Part shown: positions 35,036 through 46,867 of the stretch, in pieces
Numbering within the stretch: position 1 is the first letter of the stretch
Layout of the letters: each line of letters begins with the position of its first letter
Assembly: GCA_024741835.1 (NCBI GenBank)
Contig: JAENRP010000053.1
Coordinates: 8,701 to 72,700 of the forward strand
Direction of reading: 5' to 3'
DNA: 64,000 nucleotides
DNA from: Diplocarpon mali
Lineage: Eukaryota > Ascomycota > Leotiomycetes > Helotiales > Drepanopezizaceae
Translations under genes and position numbers: made by a program
Notes under the pieces: model-generated
What the model was told of the DNA's origin: nothing
Seen by the model: only the letters and a program-made list of their open reading frames with translations
Databases searched by the model: none

Positions 35036-37516
35036 ATGGACCACCAATCCAAACAAGCAAACCTATTCGAAGTATATCTGCGTCTGCGACCGGCGCCCGC
35101 GGGTCAAGCTCCTACCGAGCGATTTCTCACAGTCGAAGAACCGACCGAAGATACGGCACCGACACACATTACCCTCAATCCTCCGAACGACAATCGCAGA
35201 CGCGCAATAGAAAAGTTCGCGTTCACAGAAGTATTCGAGGAGAAGTCTACACAACTGGACCTCTTTCAGGGAACTGGTGTGCTGCCGCTCGTTGAGGGTG
35301 TTCTAGGTCCACATGGCGGAGAAGGCAGAGATGCGCTGCTTGCAACGCTCGGAGTTACGGGCAGCGGCAAGGTATACACACCCAGCTCCTGAATGTTGAT
35401 CGATTTAACTCAAAGTCAACAGAGCCATACCATCCTAGGATCTCGTTCTCAGCGTGGCCTGACCCAACTCGCGCTCGATGTCCTCTTCCGGTCAATTGCG
35501 AATAACATCCTCGACCCAAGCACAACCACCTCTTTGCACGCAACTGTAGCAGCCTCCGACCCTTCAGAGGCTCAAGTAATGTCCGCACAGATGTTCCTCG
35601 AAACCATGTACGCCGAACCCGGGGCCTCGCGCGCCGGCTCGCGAGCACCCACCCCCATGGTAGTACGTATACCTTCTCATACAATCTCGCAGCCGCTGCA
35701 TCCCACCGCACAAGGCCTCTACTCGACCAGAGAGAGCGGCAGTCCGAAGATCATTCGCGTCGTTCTGCAGCCAGAAGACAAAGTCCAGACGAAGCGGACG
35801 CACAACCGGTCAGGAAGTGTTCTAGACCCCGTGGCAGTCAATGGCTCCAGCATCCCCTCTTATATGCAGTCCACGCTTGCCAAGGTGGTCAAATATGTTA
35901 CTAAATCTCCTTTGAAGGGCGAATCTTCCTATATACCGGCTACCCCCCGGCGCTTTGCCCTACAGAGGCCATCGGGTTTGCCGCAGAGTCCGGATATTGG
36001 TAATTTAACAGTGGATGTGGATCCGAACGCAGAATATGCGATTCTGATCTCCATGTACGAAGTGTACAACGATCGTGTTTTTGATCTTTTGACGCCTGCG
36101 ATTCCGGGAAAGTCGGCAAAAGATGCTCGGCGCCGGCCACTGCTATTTAAGCCAACGGAGCAGTCACCGGATCGCAAGGTCGTCGCAGGGTTGAGGAAGA
36201 TCATTTGTGGCAGCATGAAAGAGGCTCTGATGGTTCTTGAGGCCGGTCTGCAAGAAAGAAGAGTCGCCGGAACCGGGTCAAATAGTGTCTCCAGTCGAAG
36301 CCATGGCTTCTTTTGTGTCGAAGTCAAAAAGAGACGGAAAAGCAGAATGCTACACCACTGGGGAGGTAGCGCCCTGACGATTGTTGACCTGGCTGGGAGC
36401 GAGAGAGCAAGAGATGCGAAGACCCAAGGCACGACTCTGGCCGAGGCTGGGAAGATCAACGAGAGTTTGATGTACCTCGGACAATGTCTACAAATGCAGT
36501 CGGAATTGGCGTCTTCTGCAAAGGTACGGCTTTACAAACTATCTTACTTGGGCTTGTACTAACATCAACAGCCAAATCTCGTGCCCTTCCGCCAATGTAA
36601 ACTCACGGAGCTCCTGTTCTCCAACTCCTTCCCGTCAACATCTCACCAATCTGTCTCTTCAACACATTCGCATCACCAACACGTACCTCGGAATCCACAG
36701 AAAGCTGTAATGATCGTCACTGCCGACCCATTGGGCGACTTCAACGCCACTTCTCAAATCCTCCGCTATTCCGCCCTCGCCCGCGAAATCACGGTCCCCC
36801 GCATCCCAAGCGTAACATCCACAATTCTCGCCCAATCCACCGCCTCCCACTACTTCCCCTCGCGAACCTACGGCTCCTCTCCGGCCAACGACACCGAGCG
36901 CACGACAATGGAAATCGCCGCTCTAGAAATCGCGCGCATGTCCGAGGAGATTGACGGCCTGCGCGCCGAACTCCTCTCTTCTCACCAACTCCGCCTCGAG
37001 ACCGAAGCTCATCTTGAGAGCATGCAGGACCGGGTCCTGGAGCTGGAGCAGGAGATCCGCGAGGACTGCCACGCCGAACTTGAAGCAAGACTAGCAAGTG
37101 AGCTACGCCGCTGGAAAGCGGTTTGGGCAGCTGAGAGGGACAACAACGACGAGCATCTCGACAAGAAACTCGAAATCTACACGCGCAGCATCGACGCAGC
37201 AGACGAGGGCGAGGATAAGGAGAATGCGTATCCTAGCCCGGAAATCGAAGACTTGGAGATGGAGAATGAACGGCTGAGGAGAGAGGTCGACATGCTGAGA
37301 CGGGATCTGAGCCAACGCAGTCCGAGCAAGAGGCAGCCGCTCCGCGAAAGTCGGCTGAGAGATTGCACTCCTGAGATGAGTGTTGAGCAAGCCTTCGAGC
37401 GGATGAGTGTCCATGAAGATGCGCCTATGATGCTGAGTAGGAACCCGGTCAAGAAGGTTAGGAAGCTTACGACGAAGAAATGGGATCTGGTTGGTGAGGT
37501 GGAGGAATTACTGTGA
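35036..37516 (+). CDS. kinesin-6-like motor protein
   Basis: Exons 35036-35371, 35423-36523 and 36572-37516 join to 793 residues. The N-terminal motor covers about residues 10-500. Key sites are the P-loop GVTGSGKSH (about 106-114, split by intron 1 between K and S), switch I NSVSSRSH (about 398-405), switch II DLAGSER (about 434-440) and PFRQCKLTELLF just after intron 2. A roughly 170-residue extra stretch (about 145-312, Ser/Pro/Thr-rich) interrupts the motor before YEVYNDRVFDLL. Such an insert is typical of kinesin-6 (MKLP1/KIF20, fission yeast Klp9), which slides and bundles antiparallel microtubules in the spindle midzone. Heptad-rich coiled coil follows at about 580-700, then a basic tail. 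The P-loop has Ser where most kinesins have Thr. Intron 2 has a perfect TACTAAC branch site. Subfamily is inferred from the insert. Confidence 0.88.
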
Positions 37517-38750
37517 TTTTGTTAGTCATGAAGTTGTGTATGAGATCTCGCATTTCTGGGTGTTCTATTACTATGGGCCTTGGATGGGGTGTTTGGAGCG
37601 TACTCATTTGAGACCTATTCTCGCCAGCCTGGAGTACATGAATTGAGATTATAACAGCATAGAGTGATGCTTTATCCTTTTTTTTTTCTTTGATTTCTAA
37701 GTTATTAGCAAAGTTTGGTATCCAGGCCTGGCCGCGGTCTGGTGTTAAGTTATATTTATAATACGAAGATCTTTCAGTAAACTTGAGTTTTCTGCTTCGT
37801 TAGAGGAAACCCTCACTGTGGTGCACATGGCGAAAAATTGCTTACTTTTCCATAGACGGCCGTCATATCTGCTCTTCTTAGAGACGGCTTTCCCCTATCT
37901 CTGACAAGTGCCTACCAACAAGTAATGAGCGGCCTATCATCTCTGTTAGAACTCTAGGCACGCACCGCTTGACTGCCTCTCTCGGGCGCTCAACAGTCGT
38001 TGGAAGAGTCCCGACGGAAGAAGAGCCCTTGAAAACGAGAAGGTATATTTCTACCACAATCTTTGGCTATTTTTGGACTGGATGTTTTGATTCGCCGGCA
38101 TTTGGAGCTTTGGAGGCTGTCTTGGAGGGTGGCGCAGAATGTGTATGGTTAGAAATAGCAGCAGTAAGCTGCTCAAAGGCATACAAGCTGACGTCGTGTT
38201 CGGAGCTCTGCTCACGATCAGACAGGCTGTCTCCATAGCTCAAGACTCGCTGCACGCATTATCGACCATTGGGTTTTTTTGTTTTCCTTAACGGCTCGTT
38301 TATCATACCAGTCCCAATACTCACCATACCCTCTGTTCAACGTCCACTTCGATCTTGGTTTGATCTAGGATACAGAATCAAAAATATTTAGGTGTTGACT
38401 GTGCAAGGGGAGCGTGAGGTGGCTGTGGGTTCGCACTATGATTTCAAATCTCATGGTTCTTGTCGCTACTTTATGTGTTTGGGGGCCTGTTGGTGGCGAT
38501 TGTGTGTTGAGGTGAAGTCTACAAGGTGGGTTAGACCCGGTCTTTTCGTGGTTGGAGGAGTATATCATGTATCCGTGAGAATGAATGGCGAGATTGGGTA
38601 TATCATTAACGTCTTCCATAGAAGAATCGAAGCAATAGACAAGTTGAAGCATACCTTTAAGAGGCTTGATAGTGTCATTGAATTATAATGATGGAACCTT
38701 TACTCACCAGTATCTGGAAATTGTCTAAACGACATGCTTACTTGAATGAT
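37517..38750. other. intergenic between convergent genes
   Basis: About 1.2 kb between the 3' ends of the kinesin and the S9 peptidase genes, which converge here. Short open frames at 38.0-38.7 kb on both strands have no recognisable motif. An expressed small gene cannot be excluded, but none is supported. Confidence 0.45.
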
Positions 38751-40798
38751 TCAAAGCAAAGTCCTCTTCCACATACCCTCCTCTTCCTCAATCGCCCTCT
38801 TTAAGTTCTCCTTCATCTTAAACCCGTGACCCTCCCCCTCAAACACCACCAGCTTGACATCCCCACCCTTGCCCTTCAGGACCCTTTCCATCTCGGTGGC
38901 CTGTGCGAGCGGCACCACCATGTCGATATCACCCTGTAACAACAGCAGCGGTTTCTCGATCCGGTCTGCGTGGAAGCAAGGGCTCCTGTCGAACATAACT
39001 TGCTCTTTTTCTTCCTCAGTGGTGTGTTCTGTGAACAGGAGACCGCTCTCGTAGTGAGATTCGAATTTATGCGAATCGAGCATCAGGGATTTCAGATTGC
39101 CGATGCCGAATAGGGAGACGCCGGCTGCGAAGCAGGTTGGGTAGGCGCAGAGTGCCTGGATGGTTGTGTATCCGCCCGAACTGCGGCCGGTGATGCCAAC
39201 TTTCGCGCCGTCAATAAGGCCTTGCGAGGCGAGATAGTCGATGCAAGAGACTGTGTCCTCGACATCCTTGATTCCCCAGGATGCGTTGAGCTGCTCGATG
39301 TAGTCCCGGCCGTAGCCTGTAGAGCCGGCGTAGTTGGGGTAGCAGTATGCAAAGCCACGTGAGGTGTAGTATTGGGCGTTTAGTGCAAGACCAGGTGAGA
39401 CGTGGCCCGTTGGACCGCCGTGGCTGAACATGATGAGAGGTGGTTTACTGCCAGCTGGTGCTTCGAAGTTAGGATTCTGGGGCGGGACAAAGATGGCGTG
39501 AGATACAGTGCCGAGATCGACTCCATGACTTCGAGGGAATGTGATGTGTTGCGCGGGAGAAAATATGGCAGTGGGAATTGGCACGCTGACAGATGGCTTG
39601 AGAAGCCTCTTCTCGGTCGGCTTCGCGACATTGATAAGATACAGCGCGTCCACTGAGGTTAACGAAGAGCCGATGACTATCACTTCTGTGCCCGAAAGCT
39701 TTTTGACGCCGCACCTTGCAATACTCACCAGGCCCGTATCAAGGTGTCTAGTAGACTTCGTAACGAGATCGTAGAGCAAGAGACCGTTGGTCGCATTACG
39801 GCAATATGTAGCCACCAAACTCTTATTACTAAGTGGAACATAGGTACACCTGGAAACGGTCAGCGGGAAACCGGCTACAAGCAAAATAGGTGACTTGCGC
39901 TCCAAGGTTGAATTCTGTGCTGCCAATTTCAGCATTCTCAAATCCCTCGAAATCAAGGTGCTCCAGAGAAGCAGTTAGCGTGTTGTAGCGATACAACTGG
40001 TAGAACTTGGTACGGTCACTCAAGAACAGCAAAGTGCCATCGGTATGCCATTTCGGCTCAGAAATACTTTCTTCCCCTGCATTCCCTGCGACTTTGGTTG
40101 ACTTCCCGATCTTACCGTCTTGCCAGTCGGCAAAATAGAGCTCGGATCCAGTCCATGGCATATCAGGATGATTCCACTGCAACCAAGAAATCTTGGTTCC
40201 ATCCGGACTGAACTTTGGATGTGAGTAGAAGTCCGCGCCTTGGACGATTGTCTCAGCTTTCTTACTCTTGGCATCTATCACAACCAGAGTGTTGACGGCA
40301 TCTATCAATTTCTTTTCGATATGATCTTCTTGAATCGCTATGATAGTTCCGGTCTGTGTTGGATGAACATCAAAGTCCGCATATCTAAGCTTTGGGTTTG
40401 CTGGTAGGATTCCATACACCTCTCCTTTGGGAGAGAGCGAGAAAACACCGAGAGTAGCATGATCCGTGAAGATGAAGTTGCCTTCGGGAATGAGGGCAGC
40501 AGCTGCACCTCCATACTCATGGACTTTACTTCTGGCGCTGTATTCTTTTGGCAGTATGTCGATGGTCTCGCCGTCTTCAATTCGCACGATGGCTTGCCGG
40601 CCCTTCTCAGAAGGCCGGCCTTCGATCAGGTATATGGCTCCAGTTGATTGCTTCTAACTCAGCGGAGATACAAGTAGAGTGTAAATAACAGCTTACATCA
40701 GCATGCACTTCTGCAAAGATGAGACTGTTTCCCGATACTATATCTGTGGTGATGGGGCTGTCCCAGGTACCGTAGGGGGCGACGGTTTTTGGCGGCAT
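38751..40798 (-). CDS. S9 family serine peptidase (prolyl-oligopeptidase fold)
   Basis: Minus-strand exons 40798-40697, 40653-39899 and 39849-38751 join to about 651 residues. The N-terminal about 380 residues hold beta-propeller-type repeats (e.g. KFSPDGTKISWLQW, PKWHTDGTLLFLSD). The C-terminal alpha/beta-hydrolase domain shows the full triad: serine in GITGRSSGGY (about S510), aspartate in QGDIDMVVP (about D595) and histidine in GEGHGF (about H627). The oxyanion-type FSHGGPTGH piece precedes them. The family cleaves short peptides (dipeptidyl or acylaminoacyl peptidases, S9B/S9C). No signal peptide is seen, so a cytosolic role in peptide turnover is likely. Intron 1 is only 43 bp. Intron 2 uses a GC donor (GCAAGT) rather than GT; with GT at the alternative site the frame breaks. 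Confidence 0.88.
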
Positions 40799-42133
40799 TT
40801 TGCTTGCTTAGGGGTGAAACCACTGCCAGAAATAAGATGTAAAGAATGAAGATCTACTTCCTGAGCGATGATGTCGGTTCAAGTTCGCTGGGCAGGTGAA
40901 CGTTGTTGTTGCTGGGGATTTATGATGGGATTACAAACCGCCACCTTCCCGAAGAGGACCTAATGTCAGCATATCCAATAATAGAAGTATTCCTTCACCC
41001 AGTACATTCAAAACCGCAATGCTCACTCTGTCCGAGAATTATATGATTCGTGGTCCTCGATTTGGCGATGATGCAAGAGTCAAAGGAGCGGATGCCCGTG
41101 TTGCATTTTCTTGTCTCTCTCGACATGAGATGGTAAGAGAAAAGACCCCATTGACGAGGCAAGAGGCGAGATAACGTCATTTCAAAGTATTGTCTTCATC
41201 AAGCTGTAATCCGGCGAGTTTGAGAGAATATATAAATCTCAGCGCCACTGAACCATTCTTCTAGGCGAAAGCTCGACACGTTGTAGCGGGGAAAAGCCTG
41301 CCTAAGCGGCCTTGAGAACTCTCCAGATGACAAGCCTCGGCTGGAAAGGGAGAAAGATAGTTAATTTTTTATGGAGGTGCGGCAATAAAACGATTCACCA
41401 CTTGTGCCAGTTTTTGGAGGGCTTGACAAAATATTCTTTCTGATGATGGTAGATCTTTCTTTAGCCAGGCCTCGATGTAGACCACAGTATAGCCTTCCCG
41501 GAAATGCTGAGTTATGCCATGGCCGTGGTTTTATCGTCTCGATAATTGAACTGATCCCTGGAACAGCCTGCGGTTTCTATTCATACTGGTTTCAGAATAG
41601 AGCCCCCAATTACCGGGTATCACAGTAATGGATTGGAACTTCGACTCTGTTGGTATTCTTTACGAGAGGCTGTCAAAGCATATTAGGTTTAAAAACAAGA
41701 AGACGTTACCGGTCATGCATGCTCACATAGTATTGTCATATGGAAGCCGGAGAAGTGAAGTCATAGTACAACTAGAAGAATAATTGGCTTAGTTGGCGGC
41801 AAGCACACGGATTCCTTTCAAATCACCGAAAGGAGTGGTTTTTTCGCGCAAAGATATGGAGATAAGATTTGTGATTTGATAACTTTATCGCTTCTGCTTC
41901 GTCGCGGGACGCTATGAGAGTGTAACTCAAGTGAAGATGATAAATTCAGAAGCGGCGCAACTGCTAATGGATTGCAAAGCAACGCGGCTCAAGCATAGAG
42001 CCAATTCGCTTCTCCGCAGCTGAAAAGGGGGTTTGTGATGAAAGGAAAACTCTGGGCACGGGATTTGATGTTTTCGCTTGGCCTTGGATGCGTCATCATA
42101 CGCGACCCTCGAAAAGAAATCCATCCTTAAATC
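40799..42133. other. divergent promoter region
   Basis: About 1.3 kb between the divergently transcribed S9 peptidase and BCS1-like genes. No coding signal was found. It must contain both promoters. Confidence 0.5.
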
Positions 42134-43522
42134 ATGCCGGACCTCGCAGCATCAACACCCTCAGTCCTGAACCTCGATGTCCTGTTCAACAACCCCGTCT
42201 TTGCTGGCGGCATTGGTCTCGCCGGATTGGGAACAGCCGCAGCCATCGCCCGTAAAGGCGTCATCCGCGGCGCTTCTCTGATCCAACGGCGTCTCCTCTG
42301 CAGCATCGAGGTCAGCAAGCAGGATGCCTCGTACAACTGGATCCTGGCCTGGCTGACGCTCTCAAGACCTCAATCCGGCTATCTGGCCTCGAAACTCACG
42401 CGAATTCACGACTACTCTGTGAACACGATTTCGCATGGCAAGGATGAGGCAGCGGGCAACGCAAGGTTCATGATACAGCCTGGCTATGGCAAATATATCA
42501 TCAAGCACAACGGGGCATTCATACAGGTCACTCGTGAGAAGCAGAGCACGTCGAACCATGTCACAGGAGTACCGCATGAGGTAGTGCAGTTCAAGACGCT
42601 GTATGCTCACCGCAACGTTTTCGAGAGTATATTCCGAGAGGCGCACGAGCTGGCAATGTCCGCACAGGAAGGGAAGACAGTGATGTGGACCGTACAAAGC
42701 CAGGAGTGGAAGCAGTTCGGCGAGGCTCGGATGAAACGCCCTCTACAATCTGTAGTGCTGGACGAGGGGGTCAAGGAGCGAATCGTGGACGACGTCAAGG
42801 ACTTCTTGGCGAGGCAGAGCTGGTACCTGGAACGAGGGATTCCGTACCGAAGAGGGTATCTGCTATACGGGCCTCCCGGGAGCGGGAAGAGCTCCTTCAT
42901 ACTGGCCTTAGCTGGTGAGCTGGACTTTGGGGTCGCGCTCATTAACTTGAGCGAAAGGGGAATGACAGACGACAAGCTGGCAAGGCTCCTTACTCAGATG
43001 CCTGCGCGGACAATCCTCTTGCTCGAGGATGCGGACGCAGCTTTCAGTAATCGGAGACAAGTCGGTGAGGACGGGTACAGCGGGATGACGGTCACCTTTT
43101 CAGGGCTGCTCAATGCCTTGGATGGAGTAGCGGCTGGGGAAGAGAGACTGGCATTCCTCACCACAAATCACATCGATCGACTAGACGAGGCTTTAATACG
43201 GCCTGGCAGAGTAGACATGACGATCCGGATTGGAGAAGCCACAAGATATCAAGCTGGAGAGATGTGGGATCGATTCTACGGGGAGATGGACCACGACAGC
43301 AGAGGCAAAACGCGTTTCCTGCAGAGGCTGGAAGATCTCGGGCTCGTCGCTGATCTCGCCGGTGAGAAGACACCGAAGTATCAGACGAGCACTGCTTCCA
43401 TCCAGGGTCTCTTCTTGTTCAACAAGAATAATATGGACGGAGCTATTGCGATGGCTGAGGGCTTGATCCCGAGAATATACGAACCCGAAAAACCTGTCGC
43501 TGGAATCAAAGCACGTGCTTGA
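42134..43522 (+). CDS. BCS1-like mitochondrial AAA ATPase
   Basis: An intronless frame of 462 residues, near the 456 of yeast Bcs1. Bcs1 sits in the mitochondrial inner membrane and translocates the folded Rieske iron-sulphur protein so that complex III can be completed. The N-terminus has one hydrophobic segment (about 21-39, PVFAGGIGLAGLGTAAAIA) followed by basic residues, as in Bcs1's transmembrane plus internal targeting signal. The BCS1_N domain runs to about 210 (with SKQDASYNWILAWL and QPGYGKYIIKHNG). The AAA module has Walker A GPPGSGKS (246-253), Walker B ILLLEDAD (294-301), TTNHIDRLDEALIRPGRVD (sensor 1 and arginine finger) and a C-terminal lid. It could also be one of several fungal BCS1 paralogues of other function, since many moulds have more than one. 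Confidence 0.85.
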   Translation: MPDLAASTPSVLNLDVLFNNPVFAGGIGLAGLGTAAAIARKGVIRGASLIQRRLLCSIEVSKQDASYNWILAWLTLSRPQSGYLASKLTRIHDYSVNTISHGKDEAAGNARFMIQPGYGKYIIKHNGAFIQVTREKQSTSNHVTGVPHEVVQFKTLYAHRNVFESIFREAHELAMSAQEGKTVMWTVQSQEWKQFGEARMKRPLQSVVLDEGVKERIVDDVKDFLARQSWYLERGIPYRRGYLLYGPPGSGKSSFILALAGELDFGVALINLSERGMTDDKLARLLTQMPARTILLLEDADAAFSNRRQVGEDGYSGMTVTFSGLLNALDGVAAGEERLAFLTTNHIDRLDEALIRPGRVDMTIRIGEATRYQAGEMWDRFYGEMDHDSRGKTRFLQRLEDLGLVADLAGEKTPKYQTSTASIQGLFLFNKNNMDGAIAMAEGLIPRIYEPEKPVAGIKARA

Positions 43523-45338
43523 AAAGAATTCGCAGCGCTGGAGAATATGTATATTATGTACGGTAGGTTATTCTGGATGCTTGTACAATAGCCTTGTGAG
43601 AAGCTTGTCCATACTATTTTGATAGACGGCAGACGATACCCACTACTGCAGCGATAAAACGTCATGTATCATCACGTTTGCCACCCACAAATTTCTCCTG
43701 ACCGTGACAGTCAGCTATGTCCTGGCTTAAAATCGTACTGCAAAAACTCCTTCCGGAACCTCTGCCCCTAATGCGACCTGCTCATTTCCAGACACGGCCG
43801 AGCAACACAATTCCCATGAAAAAAGCGACGCATAGCACGAAGCATGAACTAAGTTCATGTGGGCAGGATCTTCCAGCTTCCAAATAAAATTTTTAAACCT
43901 AGATATACTTGCCCGGATACCTTCCCCTTTTATAGTAGACTCCACTATGACTCCCATACATACTATCAAGGTGCGTTCCGACTTCCTTGTTTGCACTCTT
44001 GTGGCTGAACAGTCTCAGCATCTCCTTACACAATACCAGGGTATTTAAAATAGGATACCGACATATGAAGCTCGTGTGTATGATAATAAATTTGCTACTT
44101 GCAAACAGCGAGTTCGCTCAATGACGGTGTCCGAAAGATTGCTGCCAGCCGGCCGGGCTTGGATGATTAGCCTGCTTGATATATACTATATGGTTTTGCC
44201 TATTATTGAAGATCGCTATATACCCGGGTGTGTCTGTATCTTGCAAGTCTGAATGCATGGTAGTATTTCAGTCCATTAGTTTACCGCTGGGTTCTGGACT
44301 TTTCGACTTGAAATTGAAAATTTTAGATGTTACAGGTCGTTGTTACTTTTCGGCGATTGAGATGTTGTGTCTTATATCTTGTTTGCTGGATACTCTGATG
44401 GCTTACTACTGAATTTTGGTGGTTAGTAACAGGCCCTTGGCACCTGGTTGAAAGTCCTTTTGAACGCGTACAGAGCAGTAGGACGTTTCACACAAAATCT
44501 CAAGTAAAATTTTGGGCCTAGACCAAAGAGATGAGAAGATGCTTTTCGATTGATTGTTGCTTCTTATGTTGTTGAAACCTCGCTCAAGCCGATATTTACA
44601 CAGGGCTCTTGTAACTGATTATACATGCCTACTTCTCAAGACTAGGTGTATCCACGACGTAGACCTCCGGCCAACACTTCATGCAAAAACAGTGGTCCGA
44701 GCGAACAGGACCATATCTTCGGTAGGTTACTCTCAGAACAGAACCAGAATCAATATGATGGAATCAGGATAGCGGCTGCCTGCTTTAATCATCAAGAGTA
44801 ATATACCAAGAAGCAATTCCAACTGCCCCTTTCTTTGCAAAGCGAATAGACCCAAGAGCAGGCGATCTAATCCAGTTTGATATCGCCTTACTAGCCAACT
44901 GACATAGTTTATTTTCCTTTATCACACCAAAACATAGAGATTAATACTTTTTCGCCAGTAAACTCCACTATAAAATTATCTGATTTTTAGAGCTTATATT
45001 CTTCCCGTGATAAACAAATTATTTTAAGACTTTCAAATGTAACTACATATATCTATATAACTGAGTTGGCTATAAGTTCTCGTCTCTTTGAATTGTTACA
45101 AGAGACTTCAGCGTCGCTTCCAAATCTCCATTAGCCCGAGTAGTATCAGTCCCTATTAGTACCATCAGCGTATTGCGCCCAACAGTCCGAAGCAACCTGG
45201 AATCTTCTAACTAGCACCCGTTCTATCTTTTCCTTCAAGGTGACTCTAGTCGTAAGATATCTGCTAATCGAGATCCAGCAAAATGTTACTTTACGCAAGA
45301 CCGAGTAAAGGGGGACGGATCAATATGATGAGTCGCCT
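43523..45338. other. intergenic, AT-rich
   Basis: About 1.8 kb downstream of the BCS1-like gene. Composition drops to AT-rich after 43.6 kb. Several short open frames exist on both strands (for example 43.73-44.0 and 44.55-44.77 kb) but none shows motifs or splice continuity. Confidence 0.45.
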
Positions 45339-46213
45339 TCAGCGTGGACTGCGCACTCGAAGATAGTGTATGACCCATTGCACGAAAGTGTGGCTCTGAA
45401 CGCTACAAGCCTGCTGTCTAAGGGCTTCCAGGTAGTTAATGTAGGCTTCGGCATCCTCCATATAGCAGCCTGGAATTAATGGGAGACAGTTCCTATTTCG
45501 CGTAGCCAGCAGTGCATTTCGCTCGACGCTTTTTGGAGAGAAATCTGTGCCGAGTGAGTTTAGGAAGAAAAAAAATTTGGTGGAAGGAAAGCTAGGAAAT
45601 TTCCAAAGGCAGTGTGTACTATCGAATGAATATGGGAAAGGAGGGGACGAACCTGGTGCTGGTATGTTGAAGAGATCGGTAAATTCAAGTCCTTGGAACG
45701 CAAGACTTTGAAGAGTTGGACTAGGATCCTTTCTATGGACTCTGGATCAGAGACTTCGTTTACTGAGCCACATGTCAGGTTCGGACTTTACCCAGCAAGT
45801 ATCGTTTCCTCGTTACCATCAGCTTTTCTCTAGTTATTATGTGCAAGCATTCTCTCAACCTTAGCAGCAGCAGCTTCGAGACTTCTGAAGTTGCGATTTG
45901 GAAAGATGCTGTAAACCACAAAGAAAATTTCCAGGCTGTCCACTACCTCTTCGAAATAAATTTGAGAGCTATAGGAGAATTACCATGACAAAGAGACTTC
46001 AGTGGTATTTCTAGAGCATACTAAGACAATCAAGTCACCAGCCTGGGCTAGATGATATATCGTATAATTGGGACAGCAAAATATGAAATCGTTCAAATTA
46101 GCAAGGTACATCTACAGAGCGTCATCTTTCTTCTCGATGCAGTCCATGTTCAAGGACAAGCGTCGTGAAGCTTCGATGCTTCGTTGGGCGATGCCAATAT
46201 CGAGTACTAATCG
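45339..46213 (-). pseudogene. unidentified multi-exon gene, probably broken
   Basis: Small minus-strand exons with good protein character can be strung together. One near 46.21-46.11 kb contains LDIGIAQRSIEASRRLSL, one near 45.9-45.8 kb contains FRSLEAAAAKVERML, one near 45.76-45.66 kb contains SDPESIERILVQLFKVL, and the last (45544-45339) contains SVERNALLATRNRNCLPL and AEAYINYLEALRQQA before a TGA. Candidate introns have usable borders (CTGAC branch near 45.78 kb; GGCACAG acceptor at 45545). However, a TAG remains in frame after MLAHNN, and the frame must shift near 45.69 kb. Earlier pieces may extend to 46.6 kb. Either it is a decaying gene, or my splice model is wrong. The family is unknown. 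Confidence 0.45.
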
Positions 46214-46867
46214 ATGGTTAGTGATGAGTTAGAAACTTCAATGGTTATAGAAATATCTCACATATTTGCTTTTTCCAAAATCTTGATGTATTAAACGTCG
46301 ATAAGAGCAGAATAGAAAGATTATGCCGAGAAGCTACTGCTTTATATATCTGATTATTGGTAATATGATACCGAACAAAACAGGTAGTAGTTTCACAACC
46401 AACCCGAGTTCTCAGCAAATGTCTGGAAACTAATACCTGTGACCACTCTCATAGCCAAGGTAGATTTGGACGCTTCTCGTGCCTGCTGATTGCAGAAGAG
46501 GTGGTGCGACTGTGAAAGTCGGCGCGCGAACGTACAGGCTTCTTAGATGATGGGCGAGAGCTCTGTTGCTGACTTAATCTGGAATCGTCTCGGGAGACTT
46601 AAGGTATTGAACATGCCAAATATTTACTTCGAAATCCAATACGAAACTTCTACACGAGGAATGTCTTGGGTGTTTGTTTGTTTTTGACAAGGGCCCCTCG
46701 GCAAAAAGCTCGGCAGCCTGCGCGTCTTACAACCTTGGAAGAATGCAAACGCGGGTCAGTATTTAAACAAAGCTCTCAAACTCAAGCCGGACATCAAATC
46801 AACATCAAAATCTACATTCACATCAGAATCAACCTCTGTCCTTCAACCAACCACCCCAAACAGCAAG
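46214..46867. other. intergenic / possible 5' pieces of relic
   Basis: It may include further exons of the broken minus-strand gene (protein-like piece near 46.5 kb with an in-frame TAA). The last about 200 bp is a CA-rich leader typical of a fungal 5' UTR before the XPA-like gene. Confidence 0.4.
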
